Shown: positions 24,671 to 34,601, numbered from the stretch's first letter. The stretch: DNA of 64,000 bases from Chryseotalea sp. WA131a (GCA_025370075.1 CP073016.1:1488001-1552000), one strand, 5' to 3'. Notes: generated from the letters alone by a model not told the origin. Numbers and translations: made by a program.

Positions 24671-27601
24671 ATGCAAACTTTGAAAAAACGACTTTATTCT
24701 CTTTCACTTGCGGTAATTGCCGTACTTCTGGCAACAAATACTTATGCCCAATGGGTAGAAAAAAACAATGGCTTGTGGGGTGGAAGAGTGCACGCATTTG
24801 CTGTTGATGGTGATAATATTTTTGTGGGAACAGAAGGGGGCGTGTTCCTTTCCTCAAACAATGGGGCTAATTGGACTTCGAGAAGCACAGGGCTAACATC
24901 TTTGCGTATTCGAGGTTTGGCTATAATTGGAAGTAACATCTTTGCAGCTACATATGGCGGAGGAGTGTTTCGTTCCACTAATGATGGTGTCAGTTGGACT
25001 GCTGTTAATACTGGACTAGGATTTGGCGGCAGTTCGATAACAATAAATACTTTGATTGCCAAAGGCATTAATCTCTTTGCAGGTCTTGATGGAGGAGGGG
25101 TGTTCCTTTCTACTAACAATGGTGAAAGTTGGATTGGAATAAATACAGGTATCGGTAACTACATTAATACGTTTGCCGTCAGTGGCGACAACATATTTGC
25201 TGGCACTTCTTTTCATGGTGTTTTCCTATCCACTAACAATGGCTCAAGTTGGAGTGCCTTAAATACTGGGCTTACAGACAAAGATGTTCAGGCTTTGGCC
25301 ATTAGTGGGAGCAATATCTTCGCTGGCACCGAAGGTGGAGGGGTGTTCCTCTCTACCAATAATGGAGCTAACTGGGTTGCTGTTAACACTGGTCTTAGTA
25401 ATCTAGTAGTAAATACGTTAGTTGCCAATGGTTCCGATATTTATGCTGGCACTAGTGGGGGGATGTTTCTTTCCACCAACAATGGAGCGAGTTGGACAGC
25501 GATAAACAATGGACTAGGGACTGGCTTTTCTCCTGTTATTTATTCAAGCATCGTCAAAGGAGATAATGTTTTTATAGGGACAGGCGGTGTATTCTATTCC
25601 TCAGACAAAGGCGCTAACTGGACTGCTGCAAGTACAGGTATTTCAAGTTCTACGGTTTGGACTCTATTAAATTCGGGAAGTTCTATTTTCGCTGGAACAA
25701 TCATCGGTAGTGGTCTTTCTGTTTCATCTAATAACGCTGAATCTTGGCAGCCCTCAAATTCAGGAATTTCTTTTCCATACATAACCTCATCTGCCAAAAT
25801 CGGAAACAACCTTTTTGTCGGAGGTTTTGGTGTTTTTCTTTCCACCAATAACGGAATAAGTTGGTCTTCGGTGAGTACGGGCCTTACAGGTCAGGCAGTA
25901 AGAGCATTGGCCAGCAGTGGGAGTAATCTTTTCGCTGGGACTAATGGGGGGGTATTCATTTCCGAGAACAACGGTGCTAGTTGGAAAGCGGTTAACGCGG
26001 GGCTAACCGAAAATTACATTGAATGTCTAGCTACCGGAGGTAGCAACATTTTTGCTGGTACTCGCGATGGGGTTTTTCGCTCCACAGACAATGGAGCAAA
26101 TTGGACTTCCGAGGGAAAGGCGGCAATGCAGGTTTTAAACATACCGCCATACATAGTGTCTATGGCGGTAATGGGCAGCACCATTTTTGCTGCCACCTAT
26201 GAAAATGGTCTTTTCCGCTCTTTGGATAATGGCACAAGCTGGGTAAAAATTCTGGATGAAGATAATATTCACTTACTTACCCTGGATGATGGAAGTATTT
26301 TTGCTGGCAATACAAATGTATTTGTTTCAACGGATAACGGTACCAACTGGGTAACAGCCGGTACAGGGTTGCCCAACGTGATGAGTTCCACCATTTATTC
26401 AATGGCTGTAAACGATAGCCACCTTTTTGCGGGAACTTTATTTAAAGGGGTATGGTCGCGTCCACTATCGGAGTTCCCTATTCCACAACCCATTGTAACC
26501 ATCACTTCGTTTGCTCCTGCCAGCGCGCCTGAAGGAACAATTGTGACGATTAATGGCACGAACTTCAGTGCAACACCATCCAACAATAGCGTTAAATTTA
26601 ATGGTACGACAGCAAACGTAACAGCAAGCACCGCCACTAGCATTACCGCCATCGTGCCAGTAGGTGCAACCACGGGCCTTGTTACGGTAACAACTGCACG
26701 AGGAGGATCCGCAACCAGCTCTACCAACTTTACAGTAACCGTTCCAACTCAACCCGAAATCAACATCAAACAAAACAATACCAACATTGCCTCTTCGGGC
26801 TCGTATGCGTTTGGCAATCAAGATATCGGTAGTGCAAGCACATCTGTCACATTCACCATTGAGAACACGGGTACCGGTGTTTTGAACCTGACGAGTAGCC
26901 CCAAAGTGATTATCTCTGGCGCGAACGCAAATGAATTTATCGTAAACCAACCTGCCTCTACGACTGTTGCCTCTGGATCTACCACTACATTTTCAGTCAC
27001 TTTCTCTCCCTCGATAACGAGTAGTAAAACAGCCCAATTGAGCATTGCTAACAATGACATCGATGAGAATCCATACATAATTAATCTGACCGGCACAGGC
27101 ACTTGCTCGAATCCAACTAAGCCAATCATTACGCAGGTAAACAATAGCGACTTTACTTCATTCACACTTACCTCCAGTTCTGCACCTGCGGGTGGCACTT
27201 ATCAGTGGTTCGTCAATGGTACAGCCATTGCTAATGCTGCATCGCAAAGCTACACAACTTCGGCAAGTGGCTCTTATTCCGTTCGAATTACAGTAGCAGG
27301 CGGGTGTAGTTCTACTTCCGATCCGTTTGTGCTCGTAGTTACAGGATTGGAACCGCCATCGCTCAATGATGAATTTGCTTTATACCCTAACCCAGTAACG
27401 GATTGGTTAGTCGTTGCGCTTAGCAAATGGGAAGGTAAAAAAGACATTGCCATTTATCAAATCACTGGCAAGCAAGTGACAATGCATGAAACGAGTGGCA
27501 ATGAGACTAAACTATACGTGGGCGATTATCCATCTGGTATGTACATTCTCAAAATTTACACTCAGCAATCAGTGGGAGTACTCAGATTCATTAAGCAATA
27601 A
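24671..27601 (+). CDS. large secreted beta-propeller repeat protein with T9SS sorting domain
   Basis: 976 residues. After a signal peptide (LLATNTYAQ), about 13 repeats of 40-60 residues fill positions 30-600. Each carries a block such as GGVFLSTNNGASWTAVNTGL, the bacterial-neuraminidase/YCF48-like propeller pattern. Then come an IPT/TIG domain at about 605-690 (ITSFAPASAPEGTIVTINGT), an ASH/HYDIN-like domain at about 695-815 (FTIENTGTGVLNL), an Ig-like domain at about 820-895 (GGTYQWFVNGTAI), and a C-terminal T9SS domain (FALYPNPVTDWLVVALS). It is secreted by the type IX system and probably surface bound. Function is unknown. It converges on ffh with a 21-base gap. Confidence 0.88.
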   Translation: MQTLKKRLYSLSLAVIAVLLATNTYAQWVEKNNGLWGGRVHAFAVDGDNIFVGTEGGVFLSSNNGANWTSRSTGLTSLRIRGLAIIGSNIFAATYGGGVFRSTNDGVSWTAVNTGLGFGGSSITINTLIAKGINLFAGLDGGGVFLSTNNGESWIGINTGIGNYINTFAVSGDNIFAGTSFHGVFLSTNNGSSWSALNTGLTDKDVQALAISGSNIFAGTEGGGVFLSTNNGANWVAVNTGLSNLVVNTLVANGSDIYAGTSGGMFLSTNNGASWTAINNGLGTGFSPVIYSSIVKGDNVFIGTGGVFYSSDKGANWTAASTGISSSTVWTLLNSGSSIFAGTIIGSGLSVSSNNAESWQPSNSGISFPYITSSAKIGNNLFVGGFGVFLSTNNGISWSSVSTGLTGQAVRALASSGSNLFAGTNGGVFISENNGASWKAVNAGLTENYIECLATGGSNIFAGTRDGVFRSTDNGANWTSEGKAAMQVLNIPPYIVSMAVMGSTIFAATYENGLFRSLDNGTSWVKILDEDNIHLLTLDDGSIFAGNTNVFVSTDNGTNWVTAGTGLPNVMSSTIYSMAVNDSHLFAGTLFKGVWSRPLSEFPIPQPIVTITSFAPASAPEGTIVTINGTNFSATPSNNSVKFNGTTANVTASTATSITAIVPVGATTGLVTVTTARGGSATSSTNFTVTVPTQPEINIKQNNTNIASSGSYAFGNQDIGSASTSVTFTIENTGTGVLNLTSSPKVIISGANANEFIVNQPASTTVASGSTTTFSVTFSPSITSSKTAQLSIANNDIDENPYIINLTGTGTCSNPTKPIITQVNNSDFTSFTLTSSSAPAGGTYQWFVNGTAIANAASQSYTTSASGSYSVRITVAGGCSSTSDPFVLVVTGLEPPSLNDEFALYPNPVTDWLVVALSKWEGKKDIAIYQITGKQVTMHETSGNETKLYVGDYPSGMYILKIYTQQSVGVLRFIKQ

Positions 27602-27622
27602 AATAGCTGCGCGTAATTGTAC

Positions 27623-28954
27623 TTACCTCCCAAACGGGTTCAGCGCACCCAACGCCCGTTTACCTCCACCCATCTTGTTCATGGTCTTCATCATTTTTTT
27701 CATGTCTTCAAATTGTTTCAGCAGTTGATTGACCTGTTGAATATTGGTGCCACTGCCTTTGGCAATTCTGGTTTTGCGACTGGCATTTAGCTTCTCCGGA
27801 TTTTCACGTTCTTCATTAGTCATGGAGCGGATGATGGCTTCTACTGGCTTAAATGCATTGTCATCAATTTCTACATCTTTCATGGCTTTGCCTACACCGG
27901 GTATCATGCTCAACATATCTTTCATGTTGCCCATCTTTTTGATTTGCTGAAGTTGCGACAGAAAATCATTGAAGTCGAATTGATTCTTGCGCATTTTCGC
28001 ATTGAGCTTGCGCGCTTCGTCTTCATCAAAAGTCTGTTGGGCTTTCTCCACTAAACTCACCACATCACCCATGCCCAAAATCCTTCCCGCCATACGGTCG
28101 GGGTAGAAGCGGTCGATGGCTTCCATCTTCTCGCCTGAGCTTATGAACTTGATAGGTTTCTCTACCACTCTGCGAATAGAAAGTGCAGCACCACCGCGGG
28201 TGTCGCCATCCATTTTGGTAAGCACCACACCATTGAAATTCAATCGGTCGTTGAAGGCTTTAGCCGTGTTGACGGCATCTTGCCCAGTCATGGCATCCAC
28301 TACAAACAGCGTCTCCGATGGTTTGAGTGCATCTTTCAAACTGGCAATTTCATTCATCATCGCTTCATCCACGGCCAAACGACCAGCCGTATCCACAATT
28401 ACAACGCGGTGATTGTTTTTCTTGGCATGTTCAATGGCCGCTTTGGCAATTTTTAGGGCGTCTTTATTTTCAGGTTCGGCATACACCTCCACACCAATTT
28501 GTCCGCCCAATACCTTTAATTGGTCAATGGCGGCAGGTCGGTAGATATCGCAAGCTGTTAATAGAACTTGACGGCCTTGTCGTTTCAGGTAGTTTGCCAG
28601 CTTTCCTGAGAAAGTAGTTTTACCAGAACCCTGCAATCCAGCAATTAGAATGATCGCGGGATTCCCGTCAATGCTGATGTCCTCGCTCGCTCCCCCCATT
28701 AAGAGCGTGAGTTGGTCGTTGGTAATTTTGGTAAGCAACTGCCCAGGCGAGATGGCTGTGAGCACGTTCATGCCCATTGCTTTTTCCTTGATTTCGTCTG
28801 TTACTTCTTTGGCGACTTTATAGTTCACGTCCGCATCGATCAGGGCTTTGCGAATATCCTTGATGGTGCTGGCTATATTGATTTCGGTAATGCGCCCTTG
28901 GCCTTTTAAGGTTTGAAACGCTTTTTCGAGTTTGAGACTTAAATTATCGAACAT
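27623..28954 (-). CDS. ffh: signal recognition particle protein Ffh
   Basis: Ffh binds 4.5S RNA and signal sequences of emerging inner-membrane proteins and docks to FtsY. The 443-residue protein has the N domain (LSLKLEKAFQTLKGQGRITE), the G domain with P-loop GLQGSGKTTFSGKLA, TACDIYRPAAIDQL, VDTAGRLAVDE and TKMDGDTRGGAALS, and the M domain with RMAGRILGMGDVVSLVEKA. It ends in a methionine-rich tail and GGGKRALGALNPFGR. Length is normal. It is monocistronic. Confidence 0.97.
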   Translation of the reverse strand: MFDNLSLKLEKAFQTLKGQGRITEINIASTIKDIRKALIDADVNYKVAKEVTDEIKEKAMGMNVLTAISPGQLLTKITNDQLTLLMGGASEDISIDGNPAIILIAGLQGSGKTTFSGKLANYLKRQGRQVLLTACDIYRPAAIDQLKVLGGQIGVEVYAEPENKDALKIAKAAIEHAKKNNHRVVIVDTAGRLAVDEAMMNEIASLKDALKPSETLFVVDAMTGQDAVNTAKAFNDRLNFNGVVLTKMDGDTRGGAALSIRRVVEKPIKFISSGEKMEAIDRFYPDRMAGRILGMGDVVSLVEKAQQTFDEDEARKLNAKMRKNQFDFNDFLSQLQQIKKMGNMKDMLSMIPGVGKAMKDVEIDDNAFKPVEAIIRSMTNEERENPEKLNASRKTRIAKGSGTNIQQVNQLLKQFEDMKKMMKTMNKMGGGKRALGALNPFGR

Positions 28955-29008
28955 GGTGAGTTAAGAATCTAAAAAATTAGGGTGTAAAGGTAATGGCTAT
29001 TTGAAATT

Positions 29009-30196
29009 TTACCTAAAGCGAATAAAATTCAAGGATTCATTGCTTTTGAACTCATTCCTACCTTGTGGTAACTCTAAAAACCCATCTACTTCGACTAGAT
29101 TAGCAAAATCTCCCGAGCCTTCTCCCGTTTTTGGATATGCCCGCAGTGTACCCCGTTCGTTTTTGATGGCAACTTGAAGAAAATAAGTGAGGGAAGGGTT
29201 GAAAACATAGTCAGTAGCCAGTATAGCTGATTCGGAAGAAGGTGAATACCCCAACGAACGGTAAAGCCAAGGTTTTATGTAGCGATAAAAGCACAGATAA
29301 GTAGACACCGGGTTTCCCGGCAAACCAAAGACAAACGTATTTTCATTGCTACCAAACCAAAAAGGCTTTCCTGGTTTTTGTGCCACCTGATGAAAATGTT
29401 TTTGTATGCCAATTGATTCCAACACTTGCGGCACAAAATCGAACTTGCCTTTTGAAACCCCGCCAGAAAGAATAACTACTTGATGCTGATTGACTATTTG
29501 TTTTAGTTCCTTCTCAAGAGTCGATTGATCATCGGGTAAATGAAAGAGCGCTGCTTGGCAACCCATTTCGCGCAAGCTCGCTTGCAAGGCATAGCTATTT
29601 GACTTGCGTAGTTGATGGGGCTGGGGCGTTTCGCTTATGTCTACCAATTCATTGCCAGTGGAAACAATGGCGATGGAGGGAAACTCATAAACTAACACGT
29701 GACTTTTCCCAACGGATGCTAGTACTGCTATCTCTGCCGGAGATAGTTTTGTTCCTGCCTGAAGAATGATTTGTCCTTTTACGGCATCGGCACCTTGTTG
29801 GTGAATGTTCTGACCTTGCCTAATGTCCAGACTATTTTTTAAAGTTGCCATTCCATTCGTAATGCTGATGTGTTCATAAGGAATAATGGTATCGGCTCCT
29901 TCAGGAAGCACAGCGCCCGTCATAATCTCGATGGCGTTTTTTTTTGAAGTCAGTTTTTCTTGAGGCTCTCCAGCAGCTTGAATGGATTCAATGGCAAATT
30001 CATTTTGTTTCCCCAGGGATTGAAAGGCAACAGCAACACCATCCATGGTTGCCCGGTTAAAGGGAGGCAAATCTCGGTCAACAGAAATAACTTCGCCCAA
30101 AATCTTTCCGGTGGCTTCTGTTGTAGGTACGGTACCTATGGAAGTCTTTAGTAACTTTGAGTGAAGGATGGAGGAAGCTTCTTCAACGCTTATCAT
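29009..30196 (-). CDS. moeA: molybdopterin molybdotransferase
   Basis: MoeA inserts molybdate into adenylylated molybdopterin to make molybdenum cofactor. The 395-residue protein has the family blocks VDRDLPPFNRATMDGVA, IMTGAVLPEGADTIIPYEH, AIVSTGNELVDI with RKSNSYAL, ILSGGVSKGKFDFVP, KPFWFGSNENTFVFGLPGNP, and a C-terminal domain IV. Its start codon lies 8 bases from that of moaC on the other strand. No molybdoenzyme or other mo genes lie in the window. Confidence 0.95.
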   Translation of the reverse strand: MISVEEASSILHSKLLKTSIGTVPTTEATGKILGEVISVDRDLPPFNRATMDGVAVAFQSLGKQNEFAIESIQAAGEPQEKLTSKKNAIEIMTGAVLPEGADTIIPYEHISITNGMATLKNSLDIRQGQNIHQQGADAVKGQIILQAGTKLSPAEIAVLASVGKSHVLVYEFPSIAIVSTGNELVDISETPQPHQLRKSNSYALQASLREMGCQAALFHLPDDQSTLEKELKQIVNQHQVVILSGGVSKGKFDFVPQVLESIGIQKHFHQVAQKPGKPFWFGSNENTFVFGLPGNPVSTYLCFYRYIKPWLYRSLGYSPSSESAILATDYVFNPSLTYFLQVAIKNERGTLRAYPKTGEGSGDFANLVEVDGFLELPQGRNEFKSNESLNFIRFR

Positions 30197-30204
30197 AATG
30201 CAAA

Positions 30205-30678
30205 ATGAAAAATAAATTTAGTCATATTGACGCAGTGGGCAACCCGCAGATGGTAGATGTTTCAAAAAAGAAAATGACTGTGCGGATAGCAAGGGCGCAA
30301 GCAGTTGTTTGGTTGGGCAGCGAAATCATTTCGAAATTGAATGGAGACGAGCTGATCACAAAAAAAGGCCCGGTGTTTCAAACAGCGATTATTGCAGGTG
30401 TAATGGGTGGCAAAAAGACCGCTGACTTGATTCCGTTTTGTCACCCCATTGCCTTGGAAGATTGCCAAATCCATATCAAAGTTGAAAAGGACTCAGCCAT
30501 TATCCGATCAACGGTAGTGGTTGCGGGTAAAACAGGTGTGGAGATGGAAGCACTCACGGCTTGCTCAATAGCGGCACTCACAGTCTATGATATGTGTAAG
30601 GCACTGTCGCATGAAATTCAGATTAAGGAAATCAAATTGCTTGAGAAGCGGGGAGGGAAGAAGGATTACAAATTTTAG
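30205..30678 (+). CDS. moaC: cyclic pyranopterin monophosphate synthase
   Basis: MoaC closes the cyclic phosphate in the first stage of molybdenum cofactor synthesis. The 157-residue protein has FSHIDAVGNPQMVDVSKK at the start, GVMGGKKTADLIPFCHPIAL with the catalytic CHP region, TGVEMEALTACSIAALTVYDM, and LEKRGGKKDYKF at the end. Length is standard. It is divergent from moeA with only 8 bases between start codons. Confidence 0.97.
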   Translation: MKNKFSHIDAVGNPQMVDVSKKKMTVRIARAQAVVWLGSEIISKLNGDELITKKGPVFQTAIIAGVMGGKKTADLIPFCHPIALEDCQIHIKVEKDSAIIRSTVVVAGKTGVEMEALTACSIAALTVYDMCKALSHEIQIKEIKLLEKRGGKKDYKF

Positions 30679-31081
30679 GCATTAGTCCCAATCATCTGGC
30701 TTTTGATTTGTTGAACCAGGAAACATAAAGAGGCAACTTTGCTGGGCCAAATCCTCCATCGCAATTCAGAGGCACTTCTGCTAGCAAATACACACTGTTG
30801 TTCTCTTTTTAATAAACATTTTTTTTGGTTAGTGGGCGCTGCGTAAAAGATACCAATTACTTTACCTTGACCTGTTTGCTTAAACCCACATGATGCATTA
30901 GAGAATTTCAATAATACTGTAAATTGATAAAAATGACGAACTAGTGTTATGTTAACTGTACTTTGGCGTACGGGGCTATAAAGTCGGCAGTGGGCAGGAT
31001 ACAGTGTGCATTATAGGACTGGCGGTGACTGCCTACTGGTGACTGCCTACTGCCTACTTTTTAAATGACGTCATAATACAT

Positions 31082-31300
31082 TTAACTTATCACTAGTATC
31101 TTATAGATGGCATGATGATAATGAATTTTTAAGGTCAGTTGTATTCCAGCTTCGTCACCTTGCACCAATCCAAAGAAGGAAGAGATACCCCAAGGGTCAA
31201 TACGAGTAGCATCGGATGTTCCGTTTGCAATCGCAATTCCGTTAGAGGAGCTTATCGAAACGTAGTTAGCGCAAACGAAACGGCAAGTACCAAAACAAAT
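31082..31300 (-). pseudogene. possible remnant of a secreted protein
   Basis: The long gap 30679-31443 has no intact gene. On the minus strand a frame ending with TAA at 31082 reads NYVSISSSNGIAIANGTSDA then IDPWGISSFFGLVQGDEAG, which looks coding. Just upstream another frame reads KFVLVLAVSFALTT, which looks like a signal peptide. A frameshift between them would explain the break. I cannot name a family. The rest of the gap holds only short tandem GACTGCCTACT-type repeats near 31021-31060. Confidence 0.25.
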
Positions 31301-31443
31301 TTGCGAGGAGGGGTGATAAAAATTTCATAAATATTTTGGTTGGTTGAGTTAAATTTAAGATCTGCTTTTTGATACATATAAGACAATCTTAACATATCTT
31401 CGATGTGTGTTGCAACATGCTAGCAAAACTTTCAAATAGGAAA

Positions 31444-32418
31444 ATGAAGCACTCGATTCAGCATCTAATACTTCTTTGTTTCTGCTTTGTTTTATGCAGT
31501 TGGGGTTTTTTCGCCCACCAAAAAATAAACCGACTGGCAGTATTTACATTGCCCGTAGAAATGAGCGGCTTCTACAAAAAGAATATCCGCTACATTGAAG
31601 AAGCAGCAGTCAATCCAGATAGAAGGCGCTATGCCGTGCCCGAAGAGGCACCTCGGCACTTCATCGACTTGGATGTGTATGGTGATAGTGCTGCTTATAC
31701 CCTGCCTCGCTACTGGAAAGAAGCAGTAGAAAAATTTGGCGAAGACAGCCTCGCGAAACATGGCATTGTGCCGTGGCATATCAACCGCGTTTACTTTCAA
31801 TTGAAAGAAGCGTTTCTTTTGAAAGATCCAGAACGTATTTTGAGATTGTCTGCCGACCTCGGTCACTATGTGGGAGATTCGCACGTGCCTTTGCACACCA
31901 CCAAAAATTACGATGGTCAATTAACCGACCAAGTGGGCATTCATGGATTTTGGGAATCGCGCTTGCCCGAATTGTTTTTTAGCGAATATGATTTTTATGT
32001 GGGCAGAGCTGAGCATATCGCTAATGTGCAGTTGGCCGTTTGGAAAACCATCGCTCAAAGCAATTCAGCACTCGACTCTGTTTTACGATTTGAAAAAGAA
32101 TTGAGCCTAAAACTCGGTGATCGCAAATTCAATTTTGAAACCAAGGGCAAGCAAACTGTAAAAGTTTTCTCGCAAGAATATTCGCGAGCGTATCATCAAA
32201 TGCTTTCCGGCATGGTGGAGCGGCAATTTCGTGCAAGCGTAAAGATGACGGGCGACCTTTGGTACACGGCCTGGGTAGATGCCGGACAGCCTGACATAAA
32301 ATCATTGATTGATTATAAACCAACGGAAGAAGAATTGAAAAAGCGAGCTGAAGAATTGAAGAAGTGGAGAGAGGAGCGGAAGGTGGAGGTGAGGACGCAT
32401 GAGGTGGAGGGTCGGTAG
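31444..32418 (+). CDS. zinc-dependent phospholipase C / S1-P1 nuclease-like secreted protein
   Basis: A 324-residue exported, largely helical protein. After the signal peptide (LILLCFCFVLCSWG) the mature part begins WGFFAHQKINRLAVFTLPVE, where the tryptophan and histidine match the N-terminal zinc ligands of the phospholipase C / S1-P1 fold. Further candidate ligands are in RHFIDLD, ADLGHYVGDSHVPLHTTKNY and GIHGFWES, the H-x3-D-x-H-x-P-LH pattern of the family. ATG 31444 is preferred because it starts the signal peptide. The charged C-terminus (ELKKRAEELKKWREERK) is unusual. Substrate (phospholipid or nucleic acid) cannot be decided. Confidence 0.82.
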   Translation: MKHSIQHLILLCFCFVLCSWGFFAHQKINRLAVFTLPVEMSGFYKKNIRYIEEAAVNPDRRRYAVPEEAPRHFIDLDVYGDSAAYTLPRYWKEAVEKFGEDSLAKHGIVPWHINRVYFQLKEAFLLKDPERILRLSADLGHYVGDSHVPLHTTKNYDGQLTDQVGIHGFWESRLPELFFSEYDFYVGRAEHIANVQLAVWKTIAQSNSALDSVLRFEKELSLKLGDRKFNFETKGKQTVKVFSQEYSRAYHQMLSGMVERQFRASVKMTGDLWYTAWVDAGQPDIKSLIDYKPTEEELKKRAEELKKWREERKVEVRTHEVEGR

Positions 32419-32585
32419 GTGGTGAGTAGTAAGTGGTAAGCGGTAATTGGTATTCGGTGTGTGGTCAGTGGTTTGTGGCTTTGGTAGGATTAGAATCAAA
32501 AATCAAAAATTTAAAATCACCAATCACAATTCAACTATTAGGTGAATTAAGTTGATAATCCCTTAATTTTGTCAAAATAAATTTT

Positions 32586-34169
32586 GTGCTCAACTCAATT
32601 CAAGATCCCGTTATAAAAAAGAAATTGCTTTGGCTGATTGTGATTGCTACAACTGTTAGGTTGTTTCTCGCATCACAATTAGAACTTGCCAACGATGAAG
32701 TGTACTATTGGACGTACGCACTCTTCCCAAACCTTAGTCACTTCGACCACCCGCCTATGGTGGGTATTCTGGCACAACTTTCAACATTCAATCTTTGGTT
32801 AACGGATGATTTCTTCCTTCGCTTTGGTTCCATCGTTTTATCAGCAGTCAACACCTACACCATTTTTTTGATTGGCAGAAAAGTTAAAAATGAATTAGCC
32901 GGTTGGTATGCATCCCTGCTATACACGTCATCCATTTACTGCTCTATCCTCAGCGGGTTTTCGCTTTCGCCCGATGCTCCGCAGGTATTTTTTTGGCTGC
33001 TTAGTTTAAACGTAGCAGTAGATATTTTCCCAGTAAGGGAAATCAAGAACCTACATCGCATTAAGATTTTGCTATTTGGATTCTTAGCTGGATTGGCCAT
33101 GCTCTCCAAATATCACTCCGCCTTTATTTGGGTGGGCGTTTTATTGTACGTGGTAGTCTTCAACCGAAAATGGTTGATCGACTATTCTCTTTATCTATCT
33201 GGAATTATTTCGGTCATCGTTTTATCGCCCATCATCATCTGGAATGTTAGAGAGCATTTCATCAGTTTTACTTTTCATGGCGATCGCGTAACTCCTTCTT
33301 GGAACATTCGTCCTGATTACTTTTTTACTGAAGTGAGTGGACAGTTTGCCTACAATAATCCGCTGAACGTTATTTTGATTGCAATCGCATTAATAGCCAT
33401 TTGGAAAGGCAAGACGTTTATCAAAAAAGAATTCACGTGGCTTTTGTTGTTGAACTCCCTACCACTTTGGCTTCTCTTTACTGGCTTCTCCATTTTTAGA
33501 AGTACACTGCCGCACTGGACGGGGCCCGCTTTTATATCATTAACAATTTTGGCAGCTGCTTATTGGGCAGAACGGATTGAAACAACGCAAGCAGAAAAAA
33601 AATATTTGCCTTTGCGATTGGTACTCCCGAGTTACTTCCTTGCTTTTCTACTAGTTGTCACATTTTACATTATCAACTATTCTCCTTTTCAGTTGGGTAA
33701 AAAATCGCAAGTAAATAATTTTGGTGAATACGATTTTACGCAAGACATGTATGGATACGATCAAGTGCATGAAGCCTTTAGCCAAATTTCCTCCCGCGAA
33801 GAAAAAGCGGGTCGCATGCCTATCAATGCAGGTGTTGTCTCCAACAAATGGTTTCCTGCTGCGCATTTGGATTATTATTGTGTATGGCCAACGGGAAGAA
33901 ATCTTTTTACTATTGGCAGCTTAAACGAAATTCATAAATATGCTTGGATGAACCGCGACCGAGGAGGTTTGCAAACTGGTGGCGATTATTATCACATCGC
34001 TGTAAGCAATTACTACAAAGACCCAACCGAAGCCTTTGGCACTTACTTTGAAAAGATTGAGCAAATGGACACTATAAAAATTATGCGGGGTGGTGAAGTC
34101 ATGCGCTATGCATTTTTCTATCGGTTAAAGGATTACAAAGGAAACTTTGAAGACCTCCTCAGCCATTAA
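32586..34169 (+). CDS. GT39 / ArnT-like membrane glycosyltransferase
   Basis: A 527-residue polytopic protein of the PMT_2 / GT39 group. After the first helix it has LELANDEVYYWTYALFPNLS, holding the conserved acidic residues of the first loop that bind the lipid-phosphate sugar donor, then HFDHPPMVGILAQL. About ten further helices follow, and the C-terminal 150 residues are a soluble domain. Such enzymes move a sugar from an undecaprenyl or dolichyl phosphate to a lipid or protein. A GTG at 32586 is the only start fitting the first helix. A GtrA-family gene follows by 39 bases, and GtrA proteins often partner lipid-linked sugar transfer. Confidence 0.85.
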   Translation: MLNSIQDPVIKKKLLWLIVIATTVRLFLASQLELANDEVYYWTYALFPNLSHFDHPPMVGILAQLSTFNLWLTDDFFLRFGSIVLSAVNTYTIFLIGRKVKNELAGWYASLLYTSSIYCSILSGFSLSPDAPQVFFWLLSLNVAVDIFPVREIKNLHRIKILLFGFLAGLAMLSKYHSAFIWVGVLLYVVVFNRKWLIDYSLYLSGIISVIVLSPIIIWNVREHFISFTFHGDRVTPSWNIRPDYFFTEVSGQFAYNNPLNVILIAIALIAIWKGKTFIKKEFTWLLLLNSLPLWLLFTGFSIFRSTLPHWTGPAFISLTILAAAYWAERIETTQAEKKYLPLRLVLPSYFLAFLLVVTFYIINYSPFQLGKKSQVNNFGEYDFTQDMYGYDQVHEAFSQISSREEKAGRMPINAGVVSNKWFPAAHLDYYCVWPTGRNLFTIGSLNEIHKYAWMNRDRGGLQTGGDYYHIAVSNYYKDPTEAFGTYFEKIEQMDTIKIMRGGEVMRYAFFYRLKDYKGNFEDLLSH

Positions 34170-34208
34170 GAAAAAAAAACTATATCAGTTGACTACTTTT
34201 GCACCTTG

Positions 34209-34601
34209 ATGTTAGAATCCCTCCCTCCTATCTTTTTAAAGTTCATCTTCTTTGCGTTGGTGGGCGTCTCCGGTTTGGTCATTGATTTTGGGTTGACCTA
34301 TCTCAACAAAGAGAAACTAAAACTGAATAAATACTTGGCCAATGGTACTGGATTTTTTGCTGCTGCCACTAATAACTTTTTTTTGAACCGCAATTGGACA
34401 TTCGCCAACACCCATCCCGATGTAACAGGTCAATACATAAAGTTTATTGGTTTTGCCTTAATCGGTTTAGCCATCAACTCAGTGATTGTTTGGTGGATGA
34501 CCGAAAAAATGAAGAAGAACTTTTATCTCTCCAAAGGCGTGGCCACTTTTATTGTTACATGCTGGAATTTCCTTTCTAACTTTTTGTTCACGTTTAGATA
34601 G
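34209..34601 (+). CDS. GtrA family membrane protein
   Basis: A 130-residue protein with four hydrophobic helices and the GtrA pattern: FIFFALVGVSGLVIDFGLTY at the start, GFFAAATNNFFLNRNWTF in the middle, and ATFIVTCWNFLSNFLFTFR at the end. GtrA-like proteins are thought to flip undecaprenyl-phosphate-linked sugars. It follows the GT39 gene by 39 bases, which fits a joint role in supplying or using lipid-linked sugars. ATG 34209 follows a TTG that is less likely. Confidence 0.9.
   Translation: MLESLPPIFLKFIFFALVGVSGLVIDFGLTYLNKEKLKLNKYLANGTGFFAAATNNFFLNRNWTFANTHPDVTGQYIKFIGFALIGLAINSVIVWWMTEKMKKNFYLSKGVATFIVTCWNFLSNFLFTFR

Noticed and set aside
30675..30911. 78-codon minus-strand open frame after moaC
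   Set aside because: No motif, no plausible start context and no similarity that I recognise; likely chance.
31139..31330. 63-codon plus-strand open frame
   Set aside because: The opposite strand of the same bases looks more coding-like, so this is probably a shadow.
32410..32480. G/T-rich degenerate short repeats (GGTGAGTAGTAAG type), also near 9055-9090
   Set aside because: Too degenerate to define a unit; probably common low-complexity spacer sequence in this genome.
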